A stretch of DNA of 64,000 nucleotides from Anabaena sp. FACHB-1237 (GCF_014696225.1 NZ_JACJPV010000002.1:62001-126000), one strand, 5' to 3'; counted from the first letter of the stretch, positions 9,399 to 18,678 are shown. Numbers and translations are program-made. The notes: a model not told the origin generated them from the sequence alone.

Positions 9399-10633
9399 TG
9401 CAAAAAATTATACAATATTTATTAGGCAGGAAAAACTTCAAGAAAAACTTAAAAAGTCAACATTTTTTAGTTGATAATGTACATTTAACCTCGCTAAGAA
9501 TTTGGTGTTACCTGCCTTTAATATTGTTCTTAATTATGGGGTTATTTTCTTGCGGAAATCCATCTTCTACTAAATCAAATCCTCAAGTTACACCTAGTGA
9601 AAACACAGATACTAAAGTCACTTTTTTTGGTGTGGCTTTAGAACAATTTGATCAAGTGGGTAAACCACTTTGGAAAGTACAAGCAAAGGAGGCAAAATAT
9701 ACCACAGATAAAAAAATAGGAGAAGCTAAAAATCCCCAGGGACAACTTTATCAGGACGGGAAGATAGTTTATTACATTAAAGCAGATCAGGCGGATATTT
9801 TGCAAGATGGCAAGCAACTGTTTCTTAAAGGAGAAATTATCGCTACTGATTCTCGTAATGGGATAGTGTTAATGGGTAATGAATTAGAATGGCGACCAGA
9901 GGAGGATTTATTAATTATCAGAAATCAATTAAGAGGAAATCGTAAAAATTTACAAGCGGTGGCCAAAGAAGCTAGGGCAAAAACTCGTGAAGAAAAGGTA
10001 GAATTATTAGGAGGAGTAATTGCTACATCATCTAAAGAACCACAATTAAAAGTACAAACTGAACATTTAATTTGGCAAGTAAAACAAGATAAATTAATTG
10101 GCGATCGCTTAATTAAAATAGAAAGTTATCAAAATAATAAACTTAATGGCAATGGTCAAGGTAATGGTGCAGAAATAAACTTAAAAACCCAAATTGTTAC
10201 TCTTAAACCCCAAGCACAATTAAATTTAATAGATCCTTCCATGCAGGTTAATAGTAATTCATTAACATGGAATATTCCCCAGCAAACTGTCCAAAGTAAT
10301 GCCGCAATTAAAGTTGTACATAATGTGGAAAAAGTGACAGTTACAGGTAATCAAGGAACAATGAAAATTGCTGATAAAATTGTTGATATCACAGGAGATG
10401 TGCAAGCAATTGGAGAACGTAAACAGTCCTTAAAGTCCAATAAATTAACGTGGTATTTAGATAAAAAACTCGTAGAAGCCCAGGGAAATGTATTTTATCA
10501 GCAAAATGACCCTGAGTTAAATTTTCAAGGTCAAACAGCCATTGGTAATTTGCAAACAGAAGATATTACAGTTAAAGGTGGCAATTCAGGAAATAGAGTA
10601 ATTACAGAAATTATTCCTAATGATATTAAGTGA
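9398..10633 (+). CDS. lptC: LptC-family lipopolysaccharide export protein
   Basis: A 411-residue envelope protein. Residues ~35-50 (LPLILFLIMGLFSCG) form a membrane segment ending in a lipobox-like LFSC, so it is either a lipoprotein or single-pass anchored. After a Ser/Thr/Pro linker the LptC/OstA-like domain starts at VTFFGVALEQFDQVG and continues with beta-strand repeats (ADQADILQDGKQLFLKGEI; WYLDKKLVEAQGNVFY). LptC bridges the inner-membrane LptBFG transporter to periplasmic LptA. Cyanobacterial forms are about twice the length of E. coli LptC, as here. Its start overlaps the NYN gene stop. The tail is closed by the convergent dacB gene 60 bases away. Confidence 0.8.
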   Translation: MQKIIQYLLGRKNFKKNLKSQHFLVDNVHLTSLRIWCYLPLILFLIMGLFSCGNPSSTKSNPQVTPSENTDTKVTFFGVALEQFDQVGKPLWKVQAKEAKYTTDKKIGEAKNPQGQLYQDGKIVYYIKADQADILQDGKQLFLKGEIIATDSRNGIVLMGNELEWRPEEDLLIIRNQLRGNRKNLQAVAKEARAKTREEKVELLGGVIATSSKEPQLKVQTEHLIWQVKQDKLIGDRLIKIESYQNNKLNGNGQGNGAEINLKTQIVTLKPQAQLNLIDPSMQVNSNSLTWNIPQQTVQSNAAIKVVHNVEKVTVTGNQGTMKIADKIVDITGDVQAIGERKQSLKSNKLTWYLDKKLVEAQGNVFYQQNDPELNFQGQTAIGNLQTEDITVKGGNSGNRVITEIIPNDIK

Positions 10634-10693
10634 TCGGTAATTGGTGATCGGTAACAGGGAGAAAATTCTTTATTCTGACTCCTCGATCTCCTT

Positions 10694-12016
10694 TTACCCC
10701 CCATAAATAATCTCATTACGATTAGCAGCACCCAATTGTGGTACATAATTTTTACCTACATGGGGAGTTAAAGAAGCGGGAATATCTTGAGATACTTGTA
10801 GGGTTTTTTCTAAAGTTTGTAAAAACTTATCTTGTTCATTCCTAAAAGCCGAAATATTAGAACCACGATTAATAATAGTAAACCAAACCAAACCGCGATC
10901 GCGTGTAGGAACAACTCCAGCTAAAGCACTGACTTCATTTAAAGTACCTGTTTTCATAACCGTTGCTGTGGGCATTTTCCGAGAATGAATTGTACCACGA
11001 TTATCAAAACCAGAAGTAGGAAATAGATCAGCCAAAGTAAGATTATTAAAATTAGCTTCTCGTTGTAAAGCGATGAACATAGCAGCAACAGCACGAGGAG
11101 AAATTTTATTTTCCTTACCTAAACCTGAACCATTAATTAAGAGAATTTCCGATGGAGAAACATTAGCGGTTTTTGCTGCTACAGAACGAACCACTTCTGT
11201 ACCTCCTAAAGATTCTGCTAACATTTCGGCAATATCATTATTACTATAAACATTCATTTCCTTAATAATTTGTTGTAAAGGTAAAGAACGATGACGCACT
11301 AAAATAGTTTGTCCAGTTTTGGGTTGATATTCTACCTTAATATTGCCATTAATAATTATTTGCGGCTTACCAGTTCCTTTAGGTAAACTAGAATATTGAA
11401 AAGTAATAGAACGATTCCAAGTTTGACGATTTAATATTTGTTTAAATAATTGTCCAGCTAATAAAGGATGACGTTGAAAATTCATGGCAAACAGTCCAGT
11501 AATGACCAAATTACCCTTAACTTCCTTAATACCCATTTTATTTAAAGTATTACCAACAGCGATCGCTTCTTCTGAAACAAACATCGGATCACCATTAGCA
11601 GTAATAATTAAATCACCATAAACTACACCATTAGAAATAGAACCATTGGTACTGATCAAAGTATCAAATTGATAACTTGGACCCCAAGTTTTTAAAGCAG
11701 CTAAAGACGTAGCCACCTTAGTTAAAGAAGCAGCAGGTAAAGGTACATTACCCTGATGATTAGCCATTAACATTGGACCAGACTGTAACCAAATGCCTTG
11801 ATATGGGATAAAATTTTGGTCAATTAATTTAGAAGTGACTAAATGTTGTAAATATTCCTGAGTTTTTAAAGCACCAGTAGGATTAGGATCGGGTAAAATC
11901 ACCAAACTAGGATTATTCTGCCAAGCTAAAGTATTTAAAGTTGCCAGTGGTTTAAGATTTACCCCAGCCATTTCCAAGCAAAGGGAAAGCAAACCTGAAC
12001 CCAATAATTCCAACAT
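10694..12016 (-). CDS. dacB: D-alanyl-D-alanine carboxypeptidase, PBP4/S13 family
   Basis: A 440-residue penicillin-binding protein of peptidase family S13, acting in the periplasm on peptidoglycan stem peptides (carboxypeptidase and endopeptidase). The three active-site motifs are present: SLTK with nucleophile Ser97 and Lys100, SNND near residue 257 (SxN), and KTGTL near residue 356. The N-terminus (MLELLGSGLLSLCLEMAG) is a short hydrophobic stretch that could be a signal. The usual S13 insertion domain lies between the first two motifs. Monocistronic, converging with the lptC-like gene. Confidence 0.9.
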   Translation of the reverse strand: MLELLGSGLLSLCLEMAGVNLKPLATLNTLAWQNNPSLVILPDPNPTGALKTQEYLQHLVTSKLIDQNFIPYQGIWLQSGPMLMANHQGNVPLPAASLTKVATSLAALKTWGPSYQFDTLISTNGSISNGVVYGDLIITANGDPMFVSEEAIAVGNTLNKMGIKEVKGNLVITGLFAMNFQRHPLLAGQLFKQILNRQTWNRSITFQYSSLPKGTGKPQIIINGNIKVEYQPKTGQTILVRHRSLPLQQIIKEMNVYSNNDIAEMLAESLGGTEVVRSVAAKTANVSPSEILLINGSGLGKENKISPRAVAAMFIALQREANFNNLTLADLFPTSGFDNRGTIHSRKMPTATVMKTGTLNEVSALAGVVPTRDRGLVWFTIINRGSNISAFRNEQDKFLQTLEKTLQVSQDIPASLTPHVGKNYVPQLGAANRNEIIYGG

Positions 12017-12357
12017 TGTTAAATTCCTCTTTTTTTTGCAATTTTAAATCATTATTTGTGATAGTATACAACCTTTTTTGCGATCGTCAGCGCCGATATC
12101 ATTTCTTCATGAGACTGGATGAATAACATTGTCAGATATGTAACATCAAATTTGAAGCTAAGTTAAAAGGATGATAATTTAGTAATATTTTTAGTAATAT
12201 TTTTAGTAATATTTTTATACTAACTGATATCAGTAGTTATTTACATCAGAGAAAAATTGCAGGATTGTATAATTCACAGTGTTTGTTACTTATAATCTAC
12301 ATAAATTGACTTATTGTATGTAGATTTATTGTCTACAATCAGACAAAATCTCATCTT
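12017..12357. other. Intergenic region between dacB and HTH gene
   Basis: Divergent promoter region without a gene. TTTAGTAATAT is repeated three times in tandem at about 12177-12216. A palindrome that may be the HTH operator lies at 12319-12337. Confidence 0.5.
12319..12337. promoter_or_regulatory. Candidate operator palindrome of the HTH gene
   Basis: TGTAGA and TCTACA are perfect inverted 6-bp arms around a 7-bp AT-rich centre, 21 bases before the GTG start. The position suggests autoregulation by the HTH protein; this is inferred from position only. Confidence 0.4.
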
Positions 12358-12603
12358 GTGGAGCAAAAAAATAACTTAGATATTAACCAACGCTTTGGAA
12401 AAGCTATAAGACGAAGACGGCGCGAACTGGATTTTTCACAAGAAGAATTAGCAGAAAAGGCGGAAATTCATCGTACTTATATCTCCAGTATTGAAAGGGG
12501 AAAACGCAACCCTTCACTAGAGAACATAGAGAAACTAGCTAAAGCGCTAGATATATTTATTTCTGAACTATTTGCTAATTATGGCATTGAGGTTAAAGAG
12601 TGA
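12358..12603 (+). CDS. XRE-family HTH regulator (controller-like)
   Basis: An 81-residue single-domain DNA-binding protein starting at GTG. The HTH_3 fold is clear: GKAIRRRRRELDFSQEELAEK, then AEIHRTYISSIERGKRNPSLENIEKLAKALDI (quoted in two parts from residues ~14-68). The size and the RTYISSIERGKRNPS recognition-helix region resemble restriction-modification controller (C) proteins. No methyltransferase or endonuclease gene is nearby, so it is an orphan here. It may act on its own palindrome at 12319. Confidence 0.85.
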   Translation: MEQKNNLDINQRFGKAIRRRRRELDFSQEELAEKAEIHRTYISSIERGKRNPSLENIEKLAKALDIFISELFANYGIEVKE

Positions 12604-12648
12604 AAACCAAGTTAAATTATAGATTGGAAAAGGGTTAATTAACGGCAA

Positions 12649-13164
12649 TTACTCGATACTTGTTTTTACAGGAATAAGATAAATAATACCAGAAACAATC
12701 GTTAAAATCACAGATATCCAAAAAGCAATGACCGCCGCAGTTGTCCAAATTCCCGATAATGGTACAATCAGTAAAGATATGGCGATAATTTGACTAATGG
12801 TTTTTAATTTACCCCAAATGTTTGCACCTGTGATGGTGGTTTGATTAACTCGCCAACCAGCGATCGCTAACTCCCGTGCTAAAATGATAAATACTCCCCA
12901 AGCGGGAATTTTCCCTATTTCCACTAATACCAATAATGGTGCTAATACCAATAATTTATCTACTAAAGGATCAAGAAATTTACCTAAGTCTGTAATTTGA
13001 TTCAATTTTCTGGCTAAATATCCATCTAACCAGTCTGTTAAAGCTGCAATTAAAAATATTATTAAACATATCCATTTTGCTTGTATTGTGGGATTATATA
13101 ATCCATACAATAAAAAAGGTATTCCTAACAGTCGGGAAAAGGTAATTGTATTTGGTAAATTCAT
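12649..13164 (-). CDS. pgsA: CDP-diacylglycerol-glycerol-3-phosphate 3-phosphatidyltransferase
   Basis: A 171-residue integral membrane enzyme making phosphatidylglycerolphosphate, the first committed step to phosphatidylglycerol, needed for photosystem function. The CDP-alcohol phosphotransferase signature D-x2-DG-x2-AR-x8-G-x3-D-x3-D is complete (DWLDGYLARK, then GKFLDPLVD, residues ~43-68). Several hydrophobic helices follow. The length is typical for PgsA. It is convergent with the HTH gene. Confidence 0.92.
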   Translation of the reverse strand: MNLPNTITFSRLLGIPFLLYGLYNPTIQAKWICLIIFLIAALTDWLDGYLARKLNQITDLGKFLDPLVDKLLVLAPLLVLVEIGKIPAWGVFIILARELAIAGWRVNQTTITGANIWGKLKTISQIIAISLLIVPLSGIWTTAAVIAFWISVILTIVSGIIYLIPVKTSIE

Positions 13165-13225
13165 TATTTGGTAATTAGTAATTGCTAAATTTACAATAAA
13201 ATAGATAAAAACTTATTATAAAAAC

Positions 13226-13789
13226 TTATAATTTTAACCAGTTAAATAATTCGCCCAGGGTTAAATGCAAATTACCCACTAAATTAGGAACAGGTAAAAT
13301 ATCCTCTGGGTTTTCTAAAAACATAGTTTGTTGATGTGAAGGATAAATAAAAACATTGTATTCTTCAGGATCAATTAACCATCCTAAACTAGTACCATGA
13401 TTTAAACAATGTAAAATATTTTTAGTAGGTCTAGTTGTACTTTGTTCATGACAAAGTATTTCTATAGTCCAGTCTGGATAGGTATTAAACACATTAGCAA
13501 TATTACCTTGTTCATCTACAGGTATTCTATTCCATGAAAAAACAGCGACATCTGGAACTATCGAACGTCCACCAAATGTACAGCGTAATTCAGGAAAAGC
13601 ACGAGCGATCTTTTGAGGTTTGACTGTACTATTAATAGTAGTCACAAATTCACCTTGCATTGTACTATGTTTACCTTGTGGCATAGCTTTTTGAATTATT
13701 TCTCCGTTAATATATTCACTTGCGGGTTTAGTTTCTGGTAATTTTAAAAATTCCTCTAAAGTTAAATTACGAACTGGTACTGTTACCAT
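13226..13789 (-). CDS. Uma2-family (DUF820) putative endonuclease
   Basis: A 187-residue protein of a family hugely expanded in cyanobacteria and predicted to have a PD-(D/E)xK nuclease fold. The N-terminal LTLEEFLKLPETKPASEYINGE and the SIVPDVAVF strand are typical. The usual EI(L/I)SP-x-QS motif reads EILCHEQS, a deviation at the active-site strand. An upstream in-frame GTG at 13801 exists, but the ATG at 13789 has a purine-rich AGAGTGAG before it and is preferred. Function is unknown; a solitary gene, as is common for the family. Confidence 0.8.
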   Translation of the reverse strand: MVTVPVRNLTLEEFLKLPETKPASEYINGEIIQKAMPQGKHSTMQGEFVTTINSTVKPQKIARAFPELRCTFGGRSIVPDVAVFSWNRIPVDEQGNIANVFNTYPDWTIEILCHEQSTTRPTKNILHCLNHGTSLGWLIDPEEYNVFIYPSHQQTMFLENPEDILPVPNLVGNLHLTLGELFNWLKL

Positions 13790-13950
13790 AATATTTCTCA
13801 CTCTTTACTCTTTATACTATGTGGAACACAAATATTTAGCCATCAAAATATCAGCGTTAATTTCTTGAGTTAATTTGTAATTAGTTATTGAATTACCAAT
13901 TACAAATTAATAAAAATCAATATTAGCTGATACGCTGACTGCTGAATTTT

Positions 13951-13979
13951 GTAGGGGTTTAGCACTGCTAAACCCCTAC
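13951..13979. terminator. Perfect hairpin downstream of recA
   Basis: GTAGGGGTTTAGCA and TGCTAAACCCCTAC form a perfect 14-bp stem with a 1-base centre, 10 bases beyond the recA stop. It probably ends the recA transcript. The same motif (GGGGTTTAGCAGTGCTA) occurs in part at 57.5 kb and near 3.85 kb, so it is also a dispersed repeat. Confidence 0.55.
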
Positions 13980-13988
13980 ATTTTAAGT

Positions 13989-15074
13989 TTAATCTTCTTC
14001 CAATTCTACATCTTCATCTTCTTCGTCATCATGAGATTTAGTCACAGAATTAGCGGAAACTATTGCACCTTGATCTAATTTCACTTTAACCTGTTCTTCA
14101 ATTTTCTTAGCAAATTCTCGATTTTCGTCTAAATATTTAATTGCGTTATCTCTACCTTGAGAAATGTTGTCACCATTATAACTATACCAAGCTCCTTTTC
14201 TTAATAATACTCCTGTTTCTTCAGCGATATCTACTAAACATCCTAATGTAGAAACTCCCTTACCAAAGATAATATCAAATTCTGCAACTCTAAAAGGTGG
14301 TGCTACTTTGTTTTTAGCAACTTTCACTTTAACGCGGTTGCCAAATTCATCTGTACCTTTTTTCAAAGTTTGAATTCTGCGAATATCTAACCGTACAGAA
14401 GCATAGAATTTTAAAGCGTTACCACCTGTAGTAGTTTCTGGACTACCGTAGGTAACGCCTATTTTTTGTCGCAATTGGTTAATAAAGATCACTGTACATC
14501 CTGATTTACCAATATTACCAGTAATTTTCCGTAGTGCTTGACTCATTAACCGCGCTTGTAGGCCTACATGGACATCGCCCATATCCCCCTCAATTTCTGC
14601 ACGTGGTACTAATGCTGCTACAGAGTCAATTACCACAATGTCCACAGCAGCAGAACGTACAAGTTGATCTACGATTTCTAAAGCAGATTCTCCTGTATCC
14701 GGTTGGGATACTAACAGGTTTTCAATATCCACACCCAAAGCGGCGGCATAAGTGGGGTCTAAGGCGTGTTCAGCATCTACGAAGGCGGCAATACCACCTT
14801 GTCTTTGTACCTCAGAAATGGCATGGAGGGCAACAGTTGTTTTACCTGAACTTTCAGGTCCGTATATTTCTATTACTCTGCCTTTAGGTAAACCACCACC
14901 TAAAGCTAAATCTAAAGTAAGCGCACCTGTAGAAATGGTTTCTACCTTCATGCGGGTAGCATCACCAAGACGCATAATCGCGCCTTTGCCAAATGTGCGT
15001 TCAATTTGGTTTAAAACAATATTTAAGGCTTTTTGTTTGCCGTCGGTTTGTTTGCTATCTTCTTTTGTAGCCAT
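13989..15074 (-). CDS. recA: Recombinase RecA
   Basis: A 361-residue RecA, the ATP-dependent strand-exchange protein of homologous recombination. Walker A is GPESSGKT (residues 72-79); the Walker B strand is [12 protein letters not shown]; the conserved [11 protein letters not shown] loop L2 region and [16 protein letters not shown] follow. The C-terminus is strongly acidic ([13 protein letters not shown]), a known autoinhibitory feature. Length and sequence are typical for cyanobacteria. A LexA-box-like sequence sits upstream at 15126 and a hairpin follows the gene. Confidence 0.98.
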   Translation of the reverse strand: MATKEDSKQTDGKQKALNIVLNQIERTFGKGAIMRLGDATRMKVETISTGALTLDLALGGGLPKGRVIEIYGPESSGKTTVALHAISEVQRQGGIAAFVDAEHALDPTYAAALGVDIENLLVSQPDTGESALEIVDQLVRSAAVDIVVIDSVAALVPRAEIEGDMGDVHVGLQARLMSQALRKITGNIGKSGCTVIFINQLRQKIGVTYGSPETTTGGNALKFYASVRLDIRRIQTLKKGTDEFGNRVKVKVAKNKVAPPFRVAEFDIIFGKGVSTLGCLVDIAEETGVLLRKGAWYSYNGDNISQGRDNAIKYLDENREFAKKIEEQVKVKLDQGAIVSANSVTKSHDDEEDEDVELEED

Positions 15075-15125
15075 TCCTGCCTCTACTTATAAGGGTTTTT
15101 ACAATGTGATCTGGAAAATTTGAAT

Positions 15126-15139
15126 AGAACAGATATACT
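15126..15139 (-). promoter_or_regulatory. LexA-box-like site upstream of recA
   Basis: Read on the minus strand this is AGTATATCTGTTCT, which matches the cyanobacterial LexA consensus AGTACWNWTGTACT at most positions. It lies about 50 bases before the recA start. Cyanobacterial LexA does not always control recA, so this is only a candidate. Confidence 0.35.
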
Positions 15140-15377
15140 ATTTTAACTGCAAAATGTGAGATTAGGAATGTTTGCCAGAAAAAATTTTGGGAGAACGTGG
15201 CAGAAGTTTTGAAGTATGGGCGATCGCTATAATTGACAACACTACTACAATATCAGAGTAATGGCTAGGAGGAATTTTGCCAAGGAATATTTTCCGTTTC
15301 CTAGTAGAGCTTTAGCTCAAATTATTTATGCTAAAGCTCTACTAGTAACTAATATTATACTATTTATTCTTAGTTAA

Positions 15378-15806
15378 TAAGCTGATGTGCAGCTAAACTG
15401 TATAACCGAAAAACCTAAAATTACTGTAGCGCAAGCATCTTGCTTGCATCAAAATTACTGTAGCGAAAGCATCTTGCTTGCATCAAAATTACTGTAGCGC
15501 AAGCATCTTGCTTGCATCAAAATTACTGTAGCGAAAGCATCTTGCTTGCATCAAAATTACTGTAGCGCAAGCATCTTGCTTGCATCAAAATTACTGTAGC
15601 GCAAGCATCTTGCTTGCATCAAAATTACTGTAGCGAAAGCATCTTGCTTGCATCTATTATCCAAGTTGGCCTTGCTGAATTAGAGTATGAAATGGAAAAG
15701 TTACAAAAATGAAAATCTTACTCTTGTGTACCTGGAGTGTCTCAGCGTCAAACTTTCATCATACCCTTAATCAGCAACACCTCCAAATTAAAAGTACAAC
15801 AGCTTA
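15378..15806 (+). mobile_element. Expanded, degenerate copy of the 104-bp MITE
   Basis: The left end (TAAGCTGATGTGCAGC, then CTGTATAACC and AAAACCTAAAATTAC) and the right end (TTAAAAGTACAACAGCTTA, ending at 15806) match the 104-bp element. The two ends are 429 bp apart because the hairpin core is repeated seven times (15417-15654) and about 130 bp of other sequence separates the array from the right end. The right end stops one base before the stop codon of the broken CAP-domain gene. Confidence 0.6.
15417..15654 (+). repeat. Tandem array, 7 x 34 bp hairpin units
   Basis: Seven head-to-tail 34-bp units, each AAAATTACTGTAGC followed by GCAAGCATCTTGCTTGCATC. Each unit holds a GCAAGCA-TCT-TGCTTGC hairpin. 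Units differ only at one position, read C, A, C, A, C, C, A in order, so expansion partly went by pairs. There are no unique spacers, so this is not a CRISPR. With surrounding DNA it fills the 15075-15806 gap, which has no gene. Confidence 0.9.
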
Positions 15807-16098
15807 TTATCTGCGAAGTGGTAGTACATTTTGGACAAATTGGCCAGTATAGTTACCAGGAGGATTATAGTTACAAACAACATAGACTCACAAGATTATG
15901 TTCTTGAAGTGCTTCTTGCCGAAATTGAGTTAAACTCGTAGACTGAGAAATTTTTACAGGTGTAATCTCTGGTATTTTTTGTGCATTAGTTTTAATGATT
16001 CCTATTTCACTAAAGTTCATAACTGTTATTAAGGGTACTAATGCTAACAAAGTATGTGAATTTATCTTCATAGTTTCTATCTTTGTGAGATTTATCAA
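15807..16098 (-). pseudogene. CAP/SCP-domain secreted protein, internally deleted remnant
   Basis: The 5' part encodes a likely signal peptide (MKINSHTLLALVPLITVMNF) and then FRQEALQEHN, the start of a CAP (PR-1/SCP) domain, where family members continue with a Tyr-Arg. Instead the frame runs into VSLCCL and a stop. In the +1 frame from that junction, VVCNYNPPGNYTGQF followed by VQNVLPLRR and a stop is readable, the typical C-terminus of cyanobacterial CAP proteins. So the ~100-residue core, including the remaining active-site residues, is gone and the frame is broken. The stop at 15807-15809 abuts the right end of the expanded MITE. Confidence 0.75.
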
Positions 16099-16190
16099 TA
16101 GCGATCGCTGTTATTATAGCATAATAGCATTTATCGTTTGATACAATACTTAACAAGTATTTATATCATCATATACTCACGCGCTAAATA

Positions 16191-17051
16191 TCAGATGGAT
16201 TCTTGTTCCAGTGCTAAAAATTTTGGTACATTCATCAACTCTTGAAAATCTTGAAAACTCATCAAACCAGGCAAATTTTCCGTATTTTCTTGTGTTTTTA
16301 AATGATGGAAACAATTACTCATCACTTGAGTTACAGCCATTAAAGCAGTGAGAGGAAAAAAGACTATTTTAAAACCCATTTTTTGTAATTGAGAAGGAGA
16401 AATATGGGGAGTTTTACCACCTTCCACGATATTAGCTACTAGTGGTACGTCTGGAAAATTACTAGCTATAGTTTCTAACTCTGCTACAGATTGGGGAGCT
16501 TCTATAAATAACATATCTGCTCCAGCTTCAATATAAGCCTTTCCTCTTGTAATAGCTTCCTCTAAACCCAGAGGTGCGCGGGCATCAGTGCGAGCGATAA
16601 TCACTAGACCACTATTGCCACGAGCTTTTACAGCAGCGCGAATTTTAGCAGCGTGTTCATTCAGAGAAATTACTCGCTTACCTTCAAAATGTCCGCATTT
16701 CTTCGGCCATTCCTGATCTTCTAAAATAATACCCGCTAAATCCAATTGTACCGCATTCTTAACAGTTCGCATCACATTTAAAACATTACCATAACCCGTA
16801 TCACAATCGGCAATTAAAGGTATATTAATTGACTGAGCTATTCTGCCAACAGTATAAAACATTTCCGTGGCAGTAAGAAAACCATAGTCAGGTAAACCCA
16901 AGGTAGAAGCAGCAATACCGAAACCACTAGTAGCAGCCACAGAAAAACCTGCATTTTCGGCTAATTTTGCACTCAAACAGTCATAAACACCAGGAATAAT
17001 GATAATTTCAGGACCAGTGAGTAACTCGCGTAATTTGTGACTCAGAGACAT
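16191..17051 (-). CDS. Isocitrate lyase/PEP mutase superfamily enzyme
   Basis: A 286-residue TIM-barrel enzyme. Metal-binding ADCDTGYG (Asp82, Asp84), EDQ at 111-113 and the flexible active-site loop KKCGH (Cys119) match the PEP mutase/2-methylisocitrate lyase group; the Cys in the loop is characteristic of lyases rather than PEP mutase itself. The N-terminal PGVYDCLSAKLAENAGF and IARTDAR are also family signatures. Genome databases often call such proteins carboxyvinyl-carboxyphosphonate phosphorylmutase, a name not supported by context here. The reaction is probably C-C bond cleavage of a 2-oxo or methylisocitrate-like acid; the substrate is unknown. It is divergent from the aldehyde dehydrogenase gene. 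Confidence 0.82.
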   Translation of the reverse strand: MSLSHKLRELLTGPEIIIIPGVYDCLSAKLAENAGFSVAATSGFGIAASTLGLPDYGFLTATEMFYTVGRIAQSINIPLIADCDTGYGNVLNVMRTVKNAVQLDLAGIILEDQEWPKKCGHFEGKRVISLNEHAAKIRAAVKARGNSGLVIIARTDARAPLGLEEAITRGKAYIEAGADMLFIEAPQSVAELETIASNFPDVPLVANIVEGGKTPHISPSQLQKMGFKIVFFPLTALMAVTQVMSNCFHHLKTQENTENLPGLMSFQDFQELMNVPKFLALEQESI

Positions 17052-17256
17052 ATAAGTAAAAATAGGATACTATTTTTAGTATTACCTCATCTAGTGCTAA
17101 AAATGTTATTATCTTGGTGATTTTTTAGAAAAATTTTCAAATTCCATCACTGAAACTTTTACTCTGTGTACCTTGTGTGTCTCTACCTGAGATAAACTCT
17201 TTTAATTATTCATTGTACTTATATTATCTAGTTCATAAAAATTAGGAAAATCAACA

Positions 17257-18678
17257 ATGACTAAACCGATTGAAGTTCGTAACCCTCGCACGGGAAAATT
17301 TGATTATGTAATTGTTCCTCCTCCTCCAAAATTACTATTTCAACAGTGTCAAAGACTGAGAAGAGGACAAATTAATTGGCAAAAATTAGAGGTTGATGAA
17401 AGAATTTCTGTTTTAAAAAATTGGAAACAAAGTATATTATTAGAAAGAGAACAAATTACAGAAGCATTAGTTAGCGATACTGGCAATTTATCAACATCAG
17501 CAGGAGAAATAGATTCATTAATTAGTAATATTGATAGATGGTGTAATCTTGCTCCTTCCTTACTACAAGATACAGCAAAAAATACCACAATTCCATTTAT
17601 TGCTTTACAACAAACTGCCGTTCCCTATCAACTAGTTGGTGTGATTAGTCCTGCAAATTCTCCTTTATTATTATCTACAATGGATGTAATTCCTGCTTTA
17701 TTAGCTGGTTGTGCGGTAATAGTTAAACCTAGTGAAGTTACCCCTAGATTTGTTGCCCCATTAATGAATACTGTAAATAATATTCCCCAATTAAAAGAGG
17801 TATTAACTTTTGTGGAGGGATCTGGACAAACGGGAACAAATTTAATAGAAGATGTGGATTTAATTTGTTTTACTGGTAGTTTAGATACCGGAAGACTAGT
17901 AACAGAAATAGCAGCACAAAACTTTATTCCTGCCTATTTAGAATTAGGTGGAAAAGATCCGGCTATTGTGTTAGAATCAGCAGATATAAATTTAGCAACT
18001 TCAGCAATTTTATGGAGTGCAGTTTTCAATACTGGACAGTCTTGTAATTCTATTGAGAGAATTTATGTAGCTGATGCCATATTTTCAGAATTTTATCATC
18101 AATTAATTGCTAAAGCTCATCATTTACAATTAGCTTATCCTACTCCAGAAAGTGGGCAAATTGGTCCGATTATTTCTGAAAAACAAGCAGCAATTATTAA
18201 TGAACATTTACAAGATGCGATTTCCAAAGGTGCAATAATTCATTGTGGAGGTAAAGTGGAAGAAATTGGCGGAGGTTGGTGGTGTCGGCCTACGGTAATT
18301 ACTGAAGTTAATCATACCATGAAAATTATGACAGAAGAAACATTTGGTCCAATTATGCCAGTGATGTCTTTTAATAAAATTGATGAAGCTATAGAATTAG
18401 CTAATGATTCCATTTATGGACTAAGTGCATCTGTATTTGCAGAGTCTTTAGAGTCAGCTATAGAAGTTGCCCAAGAAATTAATGCTGGTGTTATTAGTAT
18501 TAATGATGCCGGATTATCCTCTATAATTTATGAAGGAGAAAAAACGCCTTTTAATTTTTCTGGTATGGGAGGTTCTCGTAGTGGTCCTGCAGCATTAAAA
18601 AAATTTCTCAGGAAGAAAACTTTTTTGATGAAAACTAATTCTACTCGTAATTCTTGGTGGTTTAATGATGGAGAATAA
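17257..18678 (+). CDS. NAD(P)-dependent aldehyde dehydrogenase family protein
   Basis: A 473-residue ALDH. The catalytic Cys263 is in NTGQSC and the general-base Glu229 in LELGGKDPAIV; the cofactor-binding region has ICFTGSLDTGRLV. The C-terminal SINDAGLSSIIYEGEKTPFNFSGMG resembles cyanobacterial members acting on apocarotenals and other long or aromatic aldehydes, as well as succinate-semialdehyde dehydrogenases; the substrate is not determinable here. The start ATG has AGGAAAATCA upstream. It lies head to head with the PEP-mutase-family gene across 205 bp. Confidence 0.88.
   Translation: MTKPIEVRNPRTGKFDYVIVPPPPKLLFQQCQRLRRGQINWQKLEVDERISVLKNWKQSILLEREQITEALVSDTGNLSTSAGEIDSLISNIDRWCNLAPSLLQDTAKNTTIPFIALQQTAVPYQLVGVISPANSPLLLSTMDVIPALLAGCAVIVKPSEVTPRFVAPLMNTVNNIPQLKEVLTFVEGSGQTGTNLIEDVDLICFTGSLDTGRLVTEIAAQNFIPAYLELGGKDPAIVLESADINLATSAILWSAVFNTGQSCNSIERIYVADAIFSEFYHQLIAKAHHLQLAYPTPESGQIGPIISEKQAAIINEHLQDAISKGAIIHCGGKVEEIGGGWWCRPTVITEVNHTMKIMTEETFGPIMPVMSFNKIDEAIELANDSIYGLSASVFAESLESAIEVAQEINAGVISINDAGLSSIIYEGEKTPFNFSGMGGSRSGPAALKKFLRKKTFLMKTNSTRNSWWFNDGE

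Noticed and set aside
14534..15123. Plus-strand frames of 117 and 123 codons opposite recA
   Set aside because: They lie fully within recA or its start region, have no ribosome site and read as low-quality composition.
15417..15654. Short regularly spaced repeat that could be taken for a CRISPR array
   Set aside because: Contiguous 34-bp units without unique spacers; it is a tandem expansion of a MITE hairpin.
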